From Antedon bifida (Eukaryota; Echinodermata; Crinoidea; Comatulida; Antedonidae), in the NCBI GenBank assembly GCA_963402885.1, contig OY727093.1, forward strand, positions 29,821,409 through 29,885,408: a stretch of 64,000 nt of DNA. The letters run 5' to 3'. A program made the position numbers and the translations under genes. Of this stretch, positions 13,501 through 26,000 are shown piece by piece. The notes under the pieces were generated by a model. The model saw nothing but the letters and a program-made list of their open reading frames with translations. It had not been told where the DNA came from and did no database searches. Position 1 is the stretch's first letter. Every line of letters begins with the position of its first letter.

Positions 13501-16500
13501 TGATGCGTATAGGCTAACTAATTCTACTGTAAGTATTGGCTCCACCTCGTTAAATAGAGCAGTCATTTTATTTTTATGTATTCTTTTATTTATTTAAGGC
13601 AAATTGCCAAGGATAACCATAAGCAAATTCATTCAATATCCTTCTTAAAGGTGGCAATCCTGTTCACAAGACAAACATACACAAGATGCTCTACATAAAC
13701 AAAGACTTATTACAAGTCTTTGGGAGGAGAAAAAATCCTGACATGACAGGACTTGAACCCAGGACAATTGGATTGGTAGCCGTCATAACCAACATCATAA
13801 CCACCAAGCCACAACTCCACTCATTTCAACTCATAATAATATACCATTCAACTAATAAACATTCATTATTTGTATAATGATCACAGTTACTGTGTTTGAG
13901 AGTGCTCTTTCTTATTTATTGTAGCATGAAGCTGCTAAGATTATGCAAGATGCCATCAATGAGTTCAGTGGCACACCAGAGGAAGTTCGCATCACTGTTG
14001 CCAATGCTGACCTTGCCCTCAACAGGGGTGATGTTGAACATGCACTCACTATGCTTAGAAATGTCAAACCAGAGATGAGGTAAATTGGTGGAAAATTCTG
14101 TGAAATATATTCCCCTGTCATTGGTTTTGAAAGTGACAATATATATTGACTAGGTTTCGTGCCATGTCCCTAAACCTCTAAAAGCATATTAAAACAATAA
14201 TATCTTATCTGCTAGTTAAACTTGGTGTATTTTTTTCTAGTTACTATGTCCAAGCAAGAGAGAAGATGGCAGAAATTTACCTACATCATCGTAAAGACAA
14301 ACGTTTATATGCCAGTTGTTACAGGTATGTTACCAAATGCACTGTGGATTGATTTTCGTGGCCCTGATACTTTTATGCTTTGTTTCCTTCCTTTGTTGTC
14401 ATGTTCAAGTTCATCAGAGGAATTTGTTAACTATAGTATTTTGTCAAACATATCTTCGGTGTTGGTGAAATTTGTTCTCTTTTTGTTTTGGTATGTTTTG
14501 TATATGGTTGTGCTATCTGAAATAAAGGAAATGAATGAATGATATCCATAATTGTTTTTTCAGAGAGCTTCTAGATAAACATCCAAGCCCTCACACAGCA
14601 CTGTTGCTTGGTGATGCCTACATGAGTATACAGGAACCAGAGAAGGCTATAGAGGTGTATGAACAAGCAATGAAACGTAACCCAAGAGATAGCTCCCTAG
14701 CTAGTAAGATAGGACAGGCTCTAGTTAAGACACATCAGTATGGAAAGGTAGGTCTTTGTTGAAATTAACAGGTCTGCTATCTTAATAATGTTATTATTTT
14801 TTTTGCATTTTGAAGAACTTATTTAAAGTGCATATCTTGTTTATTTCATCACCATACTTATTTTATCTGGAGGTTCAGAAAGCCATTATGGCTTATTGTA
14901 ATCTCCACACACAATCTAATGTTTCATTATTAAGTATAAGTATAAATGTATATATAACTAGTGTTGCCCGAAAGCTCTGCTAACTTTTCTGGCTGTTTTA
15001 CTTATTTTGATTTAGCTTTTCGCTTTTTTTTGGTATCTCCATTGAGATCCAGCCACTGATACCCACAGCATTGTCATTTTTTCAGTAATTTGCCTTTGGA
15101 TTTATATATATATAGTGTAATATGTTGTGTGAAATAAAACTAAACTGAATACTTCAAAAGAACAGAATTTAAAAACCTAAAGTCAATAATATTGGTTTTG
15201 TTATAAGGACCCAATTGGAAATAAACTTTTTTTTTAGCTTTATGGGTAATCCTTGGTATGTTGGTTGTACCGAATAAAACAAACAAACAAAGCATTTTTT
15301 TCTAGGCTATAAATTACTACGAATCAGCCATAAAAAATGGAGGGCAGCCATTTATGCGGCATGATCTTGGTGAACTATTACTGAAGTTGAGGCAGTATGC
15401 AAAGGCAGAGAAGATACTCACACAGGCACTTGAACATGACCCATGTAAGAAATTTAAATAGAACCTCTATTAAGGGGACATGTTTGCGGGACCAAATAGT
15501 GTTCTCAATAGGAGGTCTCCTTATTAAGGATTGGCCGTACAGGTAGTTTTAAAAGACTTATATGACCCTCCCCCACATGATTACTTCCATTGTATTTATT
15601 ATCCAGTATGTTATAGTATTGTGGAAATTAAATTGAAGTGTCCCCTTAATAGAGATGGGTTCAACTGTACTATAATGTCAGTTTGTTTATGTTCATGTTT
15701 TTTTTTTTTATTAAATAGAATTTGAAATGAGTTATATGGTTTTTATATAAGCCATTCACAGAATATTGTCTACCACACAATATAGAAAAATGTAATACAG
15801 CATTCATATTCGTCTCCTTTTTTAATTTTCAATCTCAGCCAATGATTTAGCTGTGATGGTTGATGACGTAAAGCTATTGATTCTGCTAGCCAAAGTTCAA
15901 GAGAAGAACGGCAATTTGGAAAATGCTTTACTAGCATTGACTAAGGCTAGAGACATGCAAGCTAGAGTTCTTAAAAGGGTCCAAGTAGAACAGCCAGATT
16001 CCCTGCCAACACACAAAGCTCAAGCATCTAGGTAAAGCCAAAAGTGTCAATAATAACAATATAGCATATTTTGTAATGCAAGAAAAGCAAAATGGGTTGC
16101 AAGGGATCCCTTTAAAGCTTTATTGCCAAACCAATGTGCTCCAAGTAAATTTTTGCTATGAAGATTAGGAGAACAAACAAATGTTTTGTTTGTATATAAT
16201 ATTACTGGAGATAAAAGAAATTTGGATATGATATGATGAAACAGTGAATAAGTGGAACCGTAATTACTTAACCATATTACATCGGCAAGGATTCGAGGCT
16301 CACTCGCTCCATGGTTCTGGTGGTAGAACTCTTCTCTGATACAGATTATAAACCGTATGTCCAGTGTACACATCTAGCTCATGTGCACTTTAAAGAACCT
16401 AGTAAATCTTTTGAGACGAGTAGGGGGTTACCACAGTGTACTAGTACACACACAGCCATGACTGATCATAACTGGGCTCTCTGGGAGACCTGTCTTTGAC

Positions 16501-19500
16501 TGAAGAGGTTACCCAGTATAAATAAATATCAAATTAAAACAAAATGATAATACATTAAAAAATATTTTCTTATTAAAGTATTTGTGCACAAATCGGCAAA
16601 CACCACAGTGATCAAAGAGAGTACGACAAAGCAATCAAACTGTACAAAGAAGCATTGGTATATACCGACAGTGATGGAAAAGCCATGCTAGAGGTTGCCA
16701 GGTTGTACCTGCTCCAAGACGATATGGATGCTTGTCAACATCAGCTGGTTCAACTGCTACAAAGTGAGACGGAGAATGATGCAGCAACGGTCATGATGGC
16801 TGACCTCATGTTCAGGAAAGGAGAGTATGACCAGGCCACGTTTCACTTCCAGCAGCTATTAGAAAGATCACCAGGTGCATTTTAAATTGTCACATTATAA
16901 AATAAAAATATAAATAATAGAAATTAGTAAAATATTATAAGAAAATGTTGTTATTCTCAATGATACCAGCCTGTAGACAAACAATTGTAAATGCACTGAT
17001 CCTTTTTGAAGCAATAGGGTTTATGAAAGTACATGTATGGCAATTTTTTTACAATCCCCACCAGGATTGGCCTAATCTACAGGTTCCATTAAGCTCTTTA
17101 TGTGACAATGAATGTGATGCGCCCATATTTGGACATATCACTGCCATATTTTGGCACATCACACTTTTTTTTTTCAAACTAGTTTTATAGTGTAGACAGA
17201 CATAAATAATAAATTTATTTACTTACATATACTTCTTAAATCAGACCATTATGAAGCCATGGAGAAGCTCGTTGATCTAATGCGAAGGGCAGGCAAGTTA
17301 GAAGATGTTCCTCGTTATTTAGAAATGGCTGAATCGTCATCAGCTAAAGCTACAGTTGAACCTGGTTATAACTACTGTAAAGCACTATATGAATGGTATG
17401 TATATAATTGTATGTAGTCATTATTCCAACTTCATAATGTGTTTGTGCTCATAAATATAAATCATAAGCATATTTCATCATTTAAATCATCATCTTTATC
17501 TTTAAAACATTAAAAATGAAGGCTTTAAATAGGCCATTTTGCAGTTTTGATCAAGTTAGCCAATTTGACTCTTTTGTGCTTTAAATTGCTGTTTTTCAGG
17601 TAAATAATTTTTTTTTTCGATCCAATTTTGGTCAAAGTGAATAACTATCATGTGATATTAAAATTGCATTGTTCAACAAAACAATGTAAAAAAATATATC
17701 TTTAAGCACTATTATCATTTTACCATGGCATTGGTTAGAAATCTTGTTAATCACCAAGCTATTAATACCACTCAACTATTTGACCTATCGATTGTGTAAT
17801 GTTACTATAACTATTATTAGGCACACAGGGAAGCCAAACGATGCCTTGAAGCACTTTAATATGGCACGCAAAGACTCTGACTGGGGCCAGAAAGCAATCC
17901 AGAATATGATTGAGATTTGTATCAATCCTGATAACAACACCCTTGGTGGAGAAACGTTTGAAACTATGGCGGATGATATGTCGTAAGTCTTAAACATGTT
18001 GAAAAACAAAACACTCAAATAGTTCAATTCTAGCCCTCGGACAGAGGGAAATTTGCTTTTAATTATAAGGAAATCTACATAGGCCTTATCACCTTTAAAC
18101 ACCGGTTCAGATCACCGAAGTTAAGCAACCACCTGGGAATATCGGGTGCTGTATATGGAGCTGGGGTCCCATTACTGTTCAATTACTGTTAAGGATTCCC
18201 AGTCCACTGGGTACTTGGTGAAAAAGGAGGATAAGCTCTTATTTTCAGAATGAATTTGAGACTAACCTTAAATGTATTTTGTGTGCTTTTTATAGAAGCG
18301 CTGCAGAAAAAGCAGATTCTGAACAGATGGCAGCAAGAACTGCAGATAAACTTGTTAGAGTGAGTAAAAAATATCTTACATATAGTAACATTTGTATAGC
18401 AGACTTCACCACTTGAACCAGGGTTTAAGCAGGGCAATCTAACAACAGGATGCTGAGCTCCAAATATCAAAGGGTTTATCTGTGACACCACGCGCCGCGG
18501 AGAATATGTACATAATACATTGTTGTTGGTATTTGTTGCAGCCAGACCTAAGATCAAAGGACTGTTACCAGTTCCTATCATGGCAAGACAAGCTCAGTGT
18601 CCTGTTGTTAGATTACCTTGGTTTAAGAGGCTTCAGTCACAACATTAAGCTCTGTCTACACTATCAAACTTTATGTGACAAAAAAATGTGATGTGCCCAT
18701 AAATGGACATGATGATGTCATATCACTACCATATTTGGGCATATCACTACCCTGTTTGGGTACATCACACTTTTTTTGTCAAACCTAGTTTGATAGTGTA
18801 GACAGAGCTTTACAACATTGATTTAGTTAATTATTTAATTTATTTTTCACTTTATTTTTAGGAACTGAAACCTCAACCAGGATCTGACAAGCATGTTATG
18901 TTGGAGAATTATGTCCTAATGGCAACCAAGTCAAAGACAAACATTGAGAAGGCACTTTCATCTTTTATGGAGATGGCAACTTCTGAGGTAAATTAGCAGT
19001 ATTCAAAAGTGACAATGATTGCCGATTATATAATAATAGTTCATTCTTATATAGCGCATATAAGCAAGCTCTGAATGCGCTGCGCATTATTACCATCGTC
19101 ATATTTTGGATCAAACATGTATGGAAACATACTCCCAGAATAATGCAGCTAGTAATCAGAGCAAAGTTGTGTCTTGATCTAACCGGGTACCCATTTTATA
19201 CCTGGGTGGAGAGAGGCAAATGTAAGCAAGTAATGCGGTTTGAGTTGGATTCAAACCACGATCTTACGACCAATGACCACCTCAAGATAAGGCTACTGGT
19301 GGTAATATAATATTTTTTAATGATTTTAATGCTTTTTATTGTAATGTTAGAGAGAGAATATCGGAGCTTTGCTTGGTGTTGCTACAGCGTACATGATGAT
19401 GAAACAGACTCCACGAGCAAGAAATCAACTGAAGAGGATTGTGAGAATGAATTGGGTTGCACCGGTAAGCAATACAAATATCTACCTACTGTATGAAGGC

Positions 19501-20943
19501 TGATCCTTTGGAACATCCTATTCATGAACCCTGTCCCTTAAAACGAACAAGGACAATACATGTTTTAACACTACAGCCAATTCAGGAGACACCCATATTA
19601 TTAAAGGACATTTTATTGGGTCCTGAAGTTGTCCCTTTAATAGGAGTTCTTCTATATTATACTAAATTGATTTTTTTTTCAGGATGCTGAGGAGTATGAA
19701 AAAAGTTGGTTACTCTTAGCTGATGTATACATTCAATCTGGCAAGTATGATATGGCCACCGAACTACTGAAAAAATGTCTTCAACATAACAAGGTAATAG
19801 TTAATTGCTCTTGTACTATGATTGCACTCCTCAAATACCTGTAAAGCTCTGTCTACACTATCAAACTAGTTTGACAAACAAATGTGATGTGCCCAAATAT
19901 GGTAGTGATATGCCCAAATATGGTAGTGATATGATCCATCATGCATCATGTCCATATATGGGCACATCACATTTTTTTGTCACATAAAGTTTGATAGTGT
20001 AGACAGAGATTTAATTTATTTTCATGTGTATAAAAATAATAGCTTTTGGAAAGACTTTGAGTATAAGATCAATAAAAGTGATGCACACTTTGTCTGACGT
20101 ATCGTGAATTAGAACATCTATCTGAGGTAGGAGATGCTTGTAATGTGGCAACAACTACTGTAATTCACTGTCAATGTTTAAATTCTTTTTATAAAGATGC
20201 TTATTGTTTTTAACAGTCATGTTGTAAAGCTTATGAGTACATGGGATTCATTATGGAGAAGGAACAATCTTACAAAGATGCTTCAACTAATTATGAACAT
20301 GCCTGGAAGTTTAGCAACAAAAGCAGTCCTACAATAGGTAAGAAACTGTGGCGTTGAGCGCTCACTGGCTAAACCCTGGGGCCCCTCTGAGCAGTGCCCA
20401 GAGAGAAAAAACAGGCATTAAAAAATGTAGAAAAAGGCTAAAAATGCATGAGGCCTCCAGTGTCGAAGGGCCACTTAGGGTTCCTAAACCAGGGGCCCCA
20501 GGCCTCTGCGTTACGCTACTGATAAGAAAGTTGCAATACATAATAGCATTGGATTTGAGTATTTTGTACAACAGCCAGGATCGAGTAATTTTTTAAAGAA
20601 GGCCGGAGCGCTAGCATATGATATTATTATTCTTTCAAAAATAGATAAATTGTTTATAGTTTCATTTTAGCTCTCAGGCCCCAGCGCTCCACCACCCTGG
20701 ATCTGCCCTATCAGCCTACAAAACATGTTAACATATACTATGTATATTTAAAATTTAAAATCCTAAATTTTCCAAATTCCTCATAATCTTTTTGTAGGAT
20801 ACAAGTTAGCGTTTAACTACATGAAGGCACGCAGATACGTGGATGCCATCGATATCTGCCATTTGGTGCTAGCGGATAATCCAAATTATCCGCGAATGCG
20901 GAAGGACATTTTGGACAAGGCACGAAATTCTCTACGAGCTTAA
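7578..20943 (+). CDS. TTC21B: Tetratricopeptide repeat protein 21B / IFT139, 29 exons
   Basis: IFT-A subunit needed for retrograde intraflagellar transport in cilia. Exons: 7578-7604, 8168-8297, 8651-8761, 8937-9001, 9184-9285, 9406-9494, 9742-9933, 10293-10377, 10778-10876, 11290-11482, 11718-11815, 12032-12232, 12444-12659, 12877-12948, 13298-13528, 13925-14079, 14241-14324, 14564-14747, 15306-15444, 15839-16031, 16579-16874, 17245-17395, 17821-17982, 18296-18359, 18862-18987, 19351-19464, 19683-19793, 20217-20337, 20798-20943. Together they code 1318 residues, the family's normal length. TPR helices run end to end. Diagnostic stretches include [80 protein letters not shown] and the C-terminus [11 protein letters not shown]. 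It looks closer to TTC21B than to the paralogue TTC21A, though one invertebrate gene may represent both. Introns carry many MITEs and SINEs, none breaking an exon. Confidence 0.95.
9570..9702. mobile_element. MITE family A, copy 4 (TTC21B intron 6)
   Basis: TTA direct repeats at both ends; ends AGCCCTG and CAGAGCT. Confidence 0.87.
9995..10127. mobile_element. MITE family A, copy 5 (TTC21B intron 7)
   Basis: Left terminus intact; right terminus lost the last bases (gtgtagacaagacc). Confidence 0.83.
10471..10627. mobile_element. MITE family A, copy 6 (TTC21B intron 8)
   Basis: TTA at both ends. Contains two copies of the internal 20-bp unit with caaatatggtagtgatatg. Confidence 0.87.
11112..11220. 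mobile_element. MITE family A, copy 7, decayed (TTC21B intron 9)
   Basis: Only the core (tgtgatgtgcccaaaaatgg) and right arm (atagtgcagac) are recognisable; the left terminus is gone or very diverged. Confidence 0.65.
11488..11640 (+). mobile_element. tRNA-derived SINE starting beside the TTC21B exon 10 donor
   Basis: A-box-like tagcttggtggttaag and B-box-like ggattcaattcc, then a body with caaagacttgttgtagatgt. The element begins about 5 bases after the splice donor at 11483. Confidence 0.7.
11892..12005. mobile_element. MITE family A, copy 8 (TTC21B intron 11)
   Basis: Short copy with internal deletion; left gctctgtctacactatc, right gtaaacagagct then TAA. Confidence 0.82.
12256..12345 (+). 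mobile_element. Possible tRNA-like SINE head
   Basis: Weak A-box-like ggtctaatggttaagatgct and B-box-like gttcaaatct. Too decayed to be sure. Confidence 0.4.
13025..13226 (-). mobile_element. tRNA-derived SINE (TTC21B intron 14)
   Basis: On the minus strand the head reads tagcttggtggttaacatgc, with a degraded B box. The body shares aactattttatagttcatcg with the copies at 22455 and 46889. Confidence 0.75.
13597..13820 (-). mobile_element. tRNA-derived SINE, second subfamily (TTC21B intron 15)
   Basis: Minus-strand head gtggcttggtggttatgatg and B box gggttcaagtcc. The body (ggcaaattgccaaggataac) also occurs at 56822. Confidence 0.77.
14400..14542 (+). mobile_element. LINE 3' end with ATGA tail (TTC21B intron 17)
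   Basis: Thymine-rich 3' UTR-like stretch ending ctgaaataaaggaaatgaatgaatgat. Truncated, noncoding. Confidence 0.45.
16250..16505 (+). mobile_element. SINE-like repeat with B box (TTC21B intron 20)
   Basis: ggattcgaggctc B-box-like word, then ccatggttctggtggtagaa and a body shared with 41925-42130 and 59728-60010 (ttaaagaacctagta). Confidence 0.7.
17092..17203. mobile_element. MITE family A, copy 9 (TTC21B intron 21)
   Basis: Left arm deleted just after agctct, right end decayed. TTA precedes the left end. Confidence 0.75.
17495..17707. mobile_element. MITE family F, copy 1, inverted and deleted (TTC21B intron 22)
   Basis: Reverse-complement match to the interior of the copy at 57793-58109 (aaataggccattttgcagtt; aaagtgaataactat). 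Terminus reads atatatctttaag. Confidence 0.72.
18073..18154 (+). pseudogene. 5S rRNA-derived fragment with internal deletion (TTC21B intron 23)
   Basis: tctacataggccttatcacc aligns with the 5S 5' end, gatcaccgaagttaagcaac with the box A/central region, and cctgggaatatcgggtgctg with the 3' part. About 35 bases between the last two blocks are missing. It cannot fold as 5S rRNA and is either a retropseudogene or the head of a 5S-derived SINE. Confidence 0.72.
18658..18809. mobile_element. MITE family A, copy 10 (TTC21B intron 24)
   Basis: Intact copy with TTA at both ends. Confidence 0.88.
19025..19305 (-). mobile_element. Interspersed retroelement fragment (TTC21B intron 25)
   Basis: Starts with ataataatag and ttcttatatagcgcatata, a typical LINE/SINE 3' tail in reverse, and holds ggattcaaaccacgatctta further in. 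Family not named. Confidence 0.5.
19845..20010. mobile_element. MITE family A, copy 11 (TTC21B intron 27)
   Basis: Nearly intact. Carries two tandem caaatatggtagtgatatg units and a small cat/atc slippage. Confidence 0.87.
20354..20523. repeat. Interspersed repeat G, copy 1 (TTC21B last intron)
   Basis: Collinear with 48253-48432: ctcactggctaaaccc, aacaggcattaaaa, cctctgcgttac shared. Neither copy has recognisable termini. Confidence 0.75.
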
Positions 20944-21062
20944 TTAACAAGAAAGTTAGACACGATGACCAAAGAGACATTTCTTAACTATAGAATGGAT
21001 ACAACCAGGTCATTGTAAAAGCTCATTATAACTTTATTATAGCCTGATGAACACCACTGAGC

Positions 21063-21229
21063 GTATTCACCAATCACACTTAAATGAGATGTTTCCACTT
21101 AATATTAAGTGTTTCACTTAACTCAATAAATATTTAAGTATTTCCCTTAAATTTTATTCACTTAGATAGGAGATTTGTTTAATTTTAAGGGTAAGTGTTC
21201 CCTTTAGCCTAAATGTGATTGGTGAATAC
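21063..21229. mobile_element. MITE family E, single copy (after TTC21B)
   Basis: Inverted ends GTATTCACCAATCACACTTA and complement (aaatgtgattggtgaatac). Interior rich in cacttaa words. Possibly within the TTC21B 3' UTR. Confidence 0.78.
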
Positions 21230-21796
21230 AGTCACTGGCTCATATTTTCAGTAATTAAAATGTAACGACTAACAGAAAACAGTCCTGTAAAACCTGGGGC
21301 ATGTCAAATATATATATTTATTCTATTCTATGTAATTTTAATATACTTGTGATGAATTAGAATATCTCTGAATGAAATTGTTGTTATAGTTATTGCAACT
21401 ACAGTTTGGCATCACAATGTCCGACTGACAAAATGGACATTTCTTCAAATGTCACAATTGTTCTAAGGAGACAAATAATACTAATTGCAGCAAATATTGA
21501 ATCAAAATTGTATATATACATACATTGAGAACCTTGAAAAAAAGACTATAATACTAAGCCTAATTAAAATATAAAATGATTAATATAGTTGTTATTGCTA
21601 GATGTTAATGAATATTTTGTACAAAATTGCTATTTAATAGTGATGGCCAAGGCTCAAATATGTGTGGGGGTGACTGTGATGCAGGGCCTAGTCTAGTTAG
21701 CCTAGACCTAGATTAACCAAGTACATCACAGCTACTGGTGGCCTAGGGCCTAGACTACATCATCAATAATGTATTATGTTTTTACTGAATCACTGC

Positions 21797-21802
21797 AATA
21801 AA
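21797..21802 (+). promoter_or_regulatory. Candidate poly(A) signal for TTC21B
   Basis: AATAAA about 850 bases after the TTC21B stop codon, beyond a MITE at 21063-21229. The 3' UTR length is unproven. Confidence 0.3.
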
Positions 21803-22454
21803 ATAAGTATAAAACACACAATTTACCTTGTGAGTGAAAACAGCTTATTGTTAATTGATATTAATTAATTTATAGAAATAGATTACTACCTGTATAAAGT
21901 TGACCCGCCCTAAAATCTTTCCTGTCGTCTGCGAGCTGGCTGATTGCAAATACTTTAGTATGGTGGTACACTTGGCACAAAAACTTATGAAAATCGTGCA
22001 CCAGTCATAACGTACTTAATACCTTGATATTACTACTATTGCACGCCATGTGACCAACAATCGTCCAATCAAATGACAGGAATGTATTTAGGTGTTATAT
22101 AAGTAATTATTTAACTTCATATGTGAAGATTTCAAATAGATTATGTAAATATTAAAATATTTTCAGTGACAAATTCTCCTTGGTATAAGTTTAATTGCCA
22201 ATACATATATTTACATTATAAATTAGGATGTTTTATTGCTATATACTACCTACTACCGTACTCCCGTACTCCCATGCCATTGTACTATGTTACTGTTTAT
22301 ACCATGACTGTAGGGCTACATATATTTCAGTATTTTCGATATTTAGAGAATTTCGCGCATTCCAATAAACCTTATATCCACACATATATAAAATGAAAAA
22401 AATTATTATTATAATTGTTATAGGGCCTACCGAATAATTTGGTCAAAGAATTTT

Positions 22455-22638
22455 ATTTTTTATTTCTTACACATCCAACAGCGAGTAAACTATTTTATAA
22501 TTTATCATGCTTATACACATAAGTCTCATTTGATTCTTGGGGAGTGAAGTTGAAAGAGTCGTGAGTTACAACCCTGCTACTAATAAGGTTAGGATTGAAC
22601 CCTTGACCTTGGAATTGGAAGGCAAGAACGTTAACCAC
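22455..22638 (-). mobile_element. tRNA-derived SINE, head expanded into a minisatellite
   Basis: Same family as 13025-13226. The tRNA-like head abuts the 21-bp array, whose unit is the first part of the head. Confidence 0.75.
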
Positions 22639-22845
22639 CAAGCTACAGCTCCACTACGCCAAGCTACAGCTCCACTACGCCAAGCTACAGCTCCACTACG
22701 CCAAGCTACAGCTCCACTACGCCAAACTACAGCTCCACTACGACAAGCTACAGCTCCACTACGCCAAACTACAGCTCCACTGCGCCAAGCTACAGCTCCA
22801 TTACGCCAAGCTACAGCTCCACTACGCCAAGCTACAGCTCCACTA
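22639..22845. repeat. 21-bp minisatellite, about 10 units
   Basis: Unit caagctacagctccactacgc with few substitutions. Because 21 is divisible by three it opens long frames on both strands, which are not genes. Confidence 0.95.
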
Positions 22846-23076
22846 TATGCATACATTCATTCGTTTATATATTGTAATGTTCAAATAAATAGGGTTTGCG
22901 CGCGCGCCTCTGTGTGTCCACTTGCTCTGCGTGTGAGTGTGATGTCTACCCAACTCTCATCCTCTGTTATTTGCACATACACATAAATCAGTCGTTCCCC
23001 CAATAATGCAATGAGCTAGCTACGAATTAATTCTCTTTAAGTACCGTCTCAGTTGCAATTTGAAACTTGTCAGGTT

Positions 23077-26000
23077 TTATGTTGATGCCAGTTGCCCCTC
23101 AAAGTACGCGATAAGTACCATCATTGACCAGCCGCTTACTAGTCCAATATTCTGTAATAAGAATGTCTGTCCAGGATTGTCAGACTTTGTGTGATCCAAT
23201 TCTGGCATCTAATAATAAAAAGAAACAAATCGACGGTGATATAAATAATGACAAATGTTGATATAAAGTTTGCGGTATACCACGTATATTAGTTCTGAAA
23301 AGAACTGTTGAGTTTCTTGACATTTTGATCAATATGATCGTCCTCAGGTGTGAGAATGCAAACCTTCAATTACATACAATAATTACAAACATAGGCCTAA
23401 CTATATGAAAAGCAGGCTTGGTTTGTCGTCATTTGTTTTACCGCTTTCTCAATGAGACTACAGTATAGGCCAATGTCTCTGATTCGTATTACAATATGAG
23501 ACTTATATACGCCAATGTCTCTTCGTATTACAATATTTTATCATTTCTAAAATAATCGATAATTTGTCATTAACGATATTTCGGTCATGAATGTTTGATA
23601 TTACATAGCCTATGTAAATACGTGAACGTGATTGGTTGAAACTGCGTCACATGACTACCGCTGCGATATCTGTATAATATAGGCTACATCCTAACATTGG
23701 GTTATTGTAGTTGTGTACACAACTCGTGGGTGTGTTGTTATGCAGGTATTTTATTTACTTTACCGAAATGGAGCTTGGACCCCCCTTCACCATACATTGG
23801 ATACACCACGGAATATTGATTTGTGATTATCAAGTTCACATGGGGTATCAAATGGGCTACGCCTACACCACTTTTGAAAAGGCACCGACATAGAAATGAA
23901 ATTATTTATATTTTGAGATAAGGCTCAAGTCCAAAGTTTATGTAACTCCCAGTTTTAGAAGTGCAAAACGTATTGTGTGTGGCATCTATGTCTAAGTCAT
24001 TCACGTAATTAATGATTATGCCTATTCTTATGTTTGCAAAACATCCCATAAATAACATTATTGTGTAGGAGGCGGAATAACAAAACGATAACTTTACTAA
24101 CTTAGGGCCTACGCTAGTATCAGCGGCACGCAATGGGGGTGCGGTGCGTTCACACATACAATTAAATGTAGAAGTATCTATATATAAATTCGGTAACTCG
24201 CGCGTTACTTATAGAATGTTTACTCGATGGTATATAAAGTTGGTTCGTACTTTCGGTACTGATTTTAACCACCTGATGTAACCCTGTTTACTAATTAAAT
24301 TGAGTTAGATAATTAGTTACATTTATATAATTATATTTAAGTGACCTCACTGTTGTTTTCTTACCAAATCTACAAGAGAAACGTAGATGAACATTCCGGC
24401 TGTGACAGCAAACACCCATTGATGGATAGCAGTTCCTTCCCCGGCAATTATTCCAATATATAAACCGAAGAAAGCCATGCAAGCAGTTCCAAAGTTACAT
24501 AATAATGCTTTCTTTACACTCAGCCCATTATTTACCAATACGGCGAAGTCACCTATAAAAGAGTATGATTCTGATAAATGATTACGTCAGAATATTTGAC
24601 ATAATAGATGTAGGAGCCAAAATTCAGAACCAATTGACATCTGTAGTACATTAAGTAATCGAATTGGATTGCCTTTTTATATAAAACCGATTAAAAACAA
24701 AAGTCATATCGAACCTAATTCATGTGGTAGTTCGTGGAACACAACCGCAATACAAGTTGACAAGCCTACTGATATACTTGCAGTGAAAGCAACTCCTATA
24801 GCTAGTCCGTCCATTAAATTATGAATTCCATCACCAATCAAAATCATTGCATTCAATGAATTAATGCCACCTGGAATTTAAACATTATTTTGAACATTTT
24901 GTAATTGTTGAATTTCTGTCTGTAACAGAACTTAAATGAGCAAACTCTTGTCCGTGTGGAACTTCGTCTTTTATTTACGGTGGGCCGTCCCACACCACCA
25001 CCACCACCGATATTATGGTCGCACATTCTGTCTCTATTGATTGTATATTACGGTACTCGGACATTTTGCTGAATGCTAATATTGTCGGCCATGTGTCGGC
25101 AAAAATGTAACCTGTGGGTTTAGTGTGTGACGATCAACTGTATGTCGGCCAACCGTATACATGGCAGAAAGGTGCCTTGTCGGCCAATTGTATGTGGGCA
25201 AAATGTCCTGTCGGTCAATTGTCTCTCGGCAAAATGGTTTTCGAAATATCTGATAAATACTGTATAGTTTGTATTTTCCTTTAATAATAATCAATACAGT
25301 AATCAATAATAATCAATATCAACATAGTGTTGATTATAATGTTTACCGTTTTTGTCGTCTATTTTCGTCTTTTCTGATGTTCCGCCTTCATTCATTGATA
25401 AGCTAACAACATCCTGTAAAGAAAGTATAAAATGATGACGTTGACATTGACATAAATAAAGCTCTGTTCACACTATCAAACTTTATGTGACAAAAAATGT
25501 GATGTGCCCATATATGAACATGATGATGTCATATCACTACCATATTTGGACACTTTTTTGTCAAACAAGTTTGATAGAGCTTTACACTAATATTATAATT
25601 AGGCCTAGAATTGAAGACGGTTAGCGTACAAAGAACATCTACCAACCTTCCCTGTGACGTCATCCTTTTCGTCTATCACATCCTCTTGAAAGCCCTTGTT
25701 AGTTTCATAGCAATTACCATTTTCCTTAAAAAAACATATAATTTAAATAATTAGATTAGAATGAATGGTGAATTGATTAATTAATGGCTAACATTGATTG
25801 ATGTTGAACAGCTCAAAGTACATTGATAATAATTGATTGATCATTGATAATAATTGATTGATCGATTGATCGAACCTACCTGCACTTCTTTTTTCACTGG
25901 CGGACTAACACTAGGTCCGTGACTATGGCTATGTGAATGGCCTCCCAGTAAACTTGCGGATCCTTTCTCGAACAAGAAGAACACGTACAGAGATATAACT

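Larger units (their letters stand above)
20944..23076. other. Convergent spacer between TTC21B and the ZIP gene
   Basis: Holds the probable TTC21B 3' UTR, a MITE (21063-21229), a tRNA-derived SINE (22455-22638) and a 21-bp minisatellite (22639-22845). No coding exon was recognised. The longest open frames lie in the minisatellite and are repeat artefacts. Confidence 0.6.

Noticed and set aside
18073..18154. Functional 5S rRNA gene
   Set aside because: A block of about 35 bases is missing from the centre and no thymine terminator follows the 3' end.
22537..22986. 149-codon open frame and its opposite-strand partner
   Set aside because: Both run through a 21-bp minisatellite whose period is a multiple of three. 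They encode only repeats of the unit.
23590..23720. Internal promoter in the last ZIP intron
   Set aside because: CAAT-like, E-box-like and TATA-like words are close together, but no downstream gene supports a promoter call.
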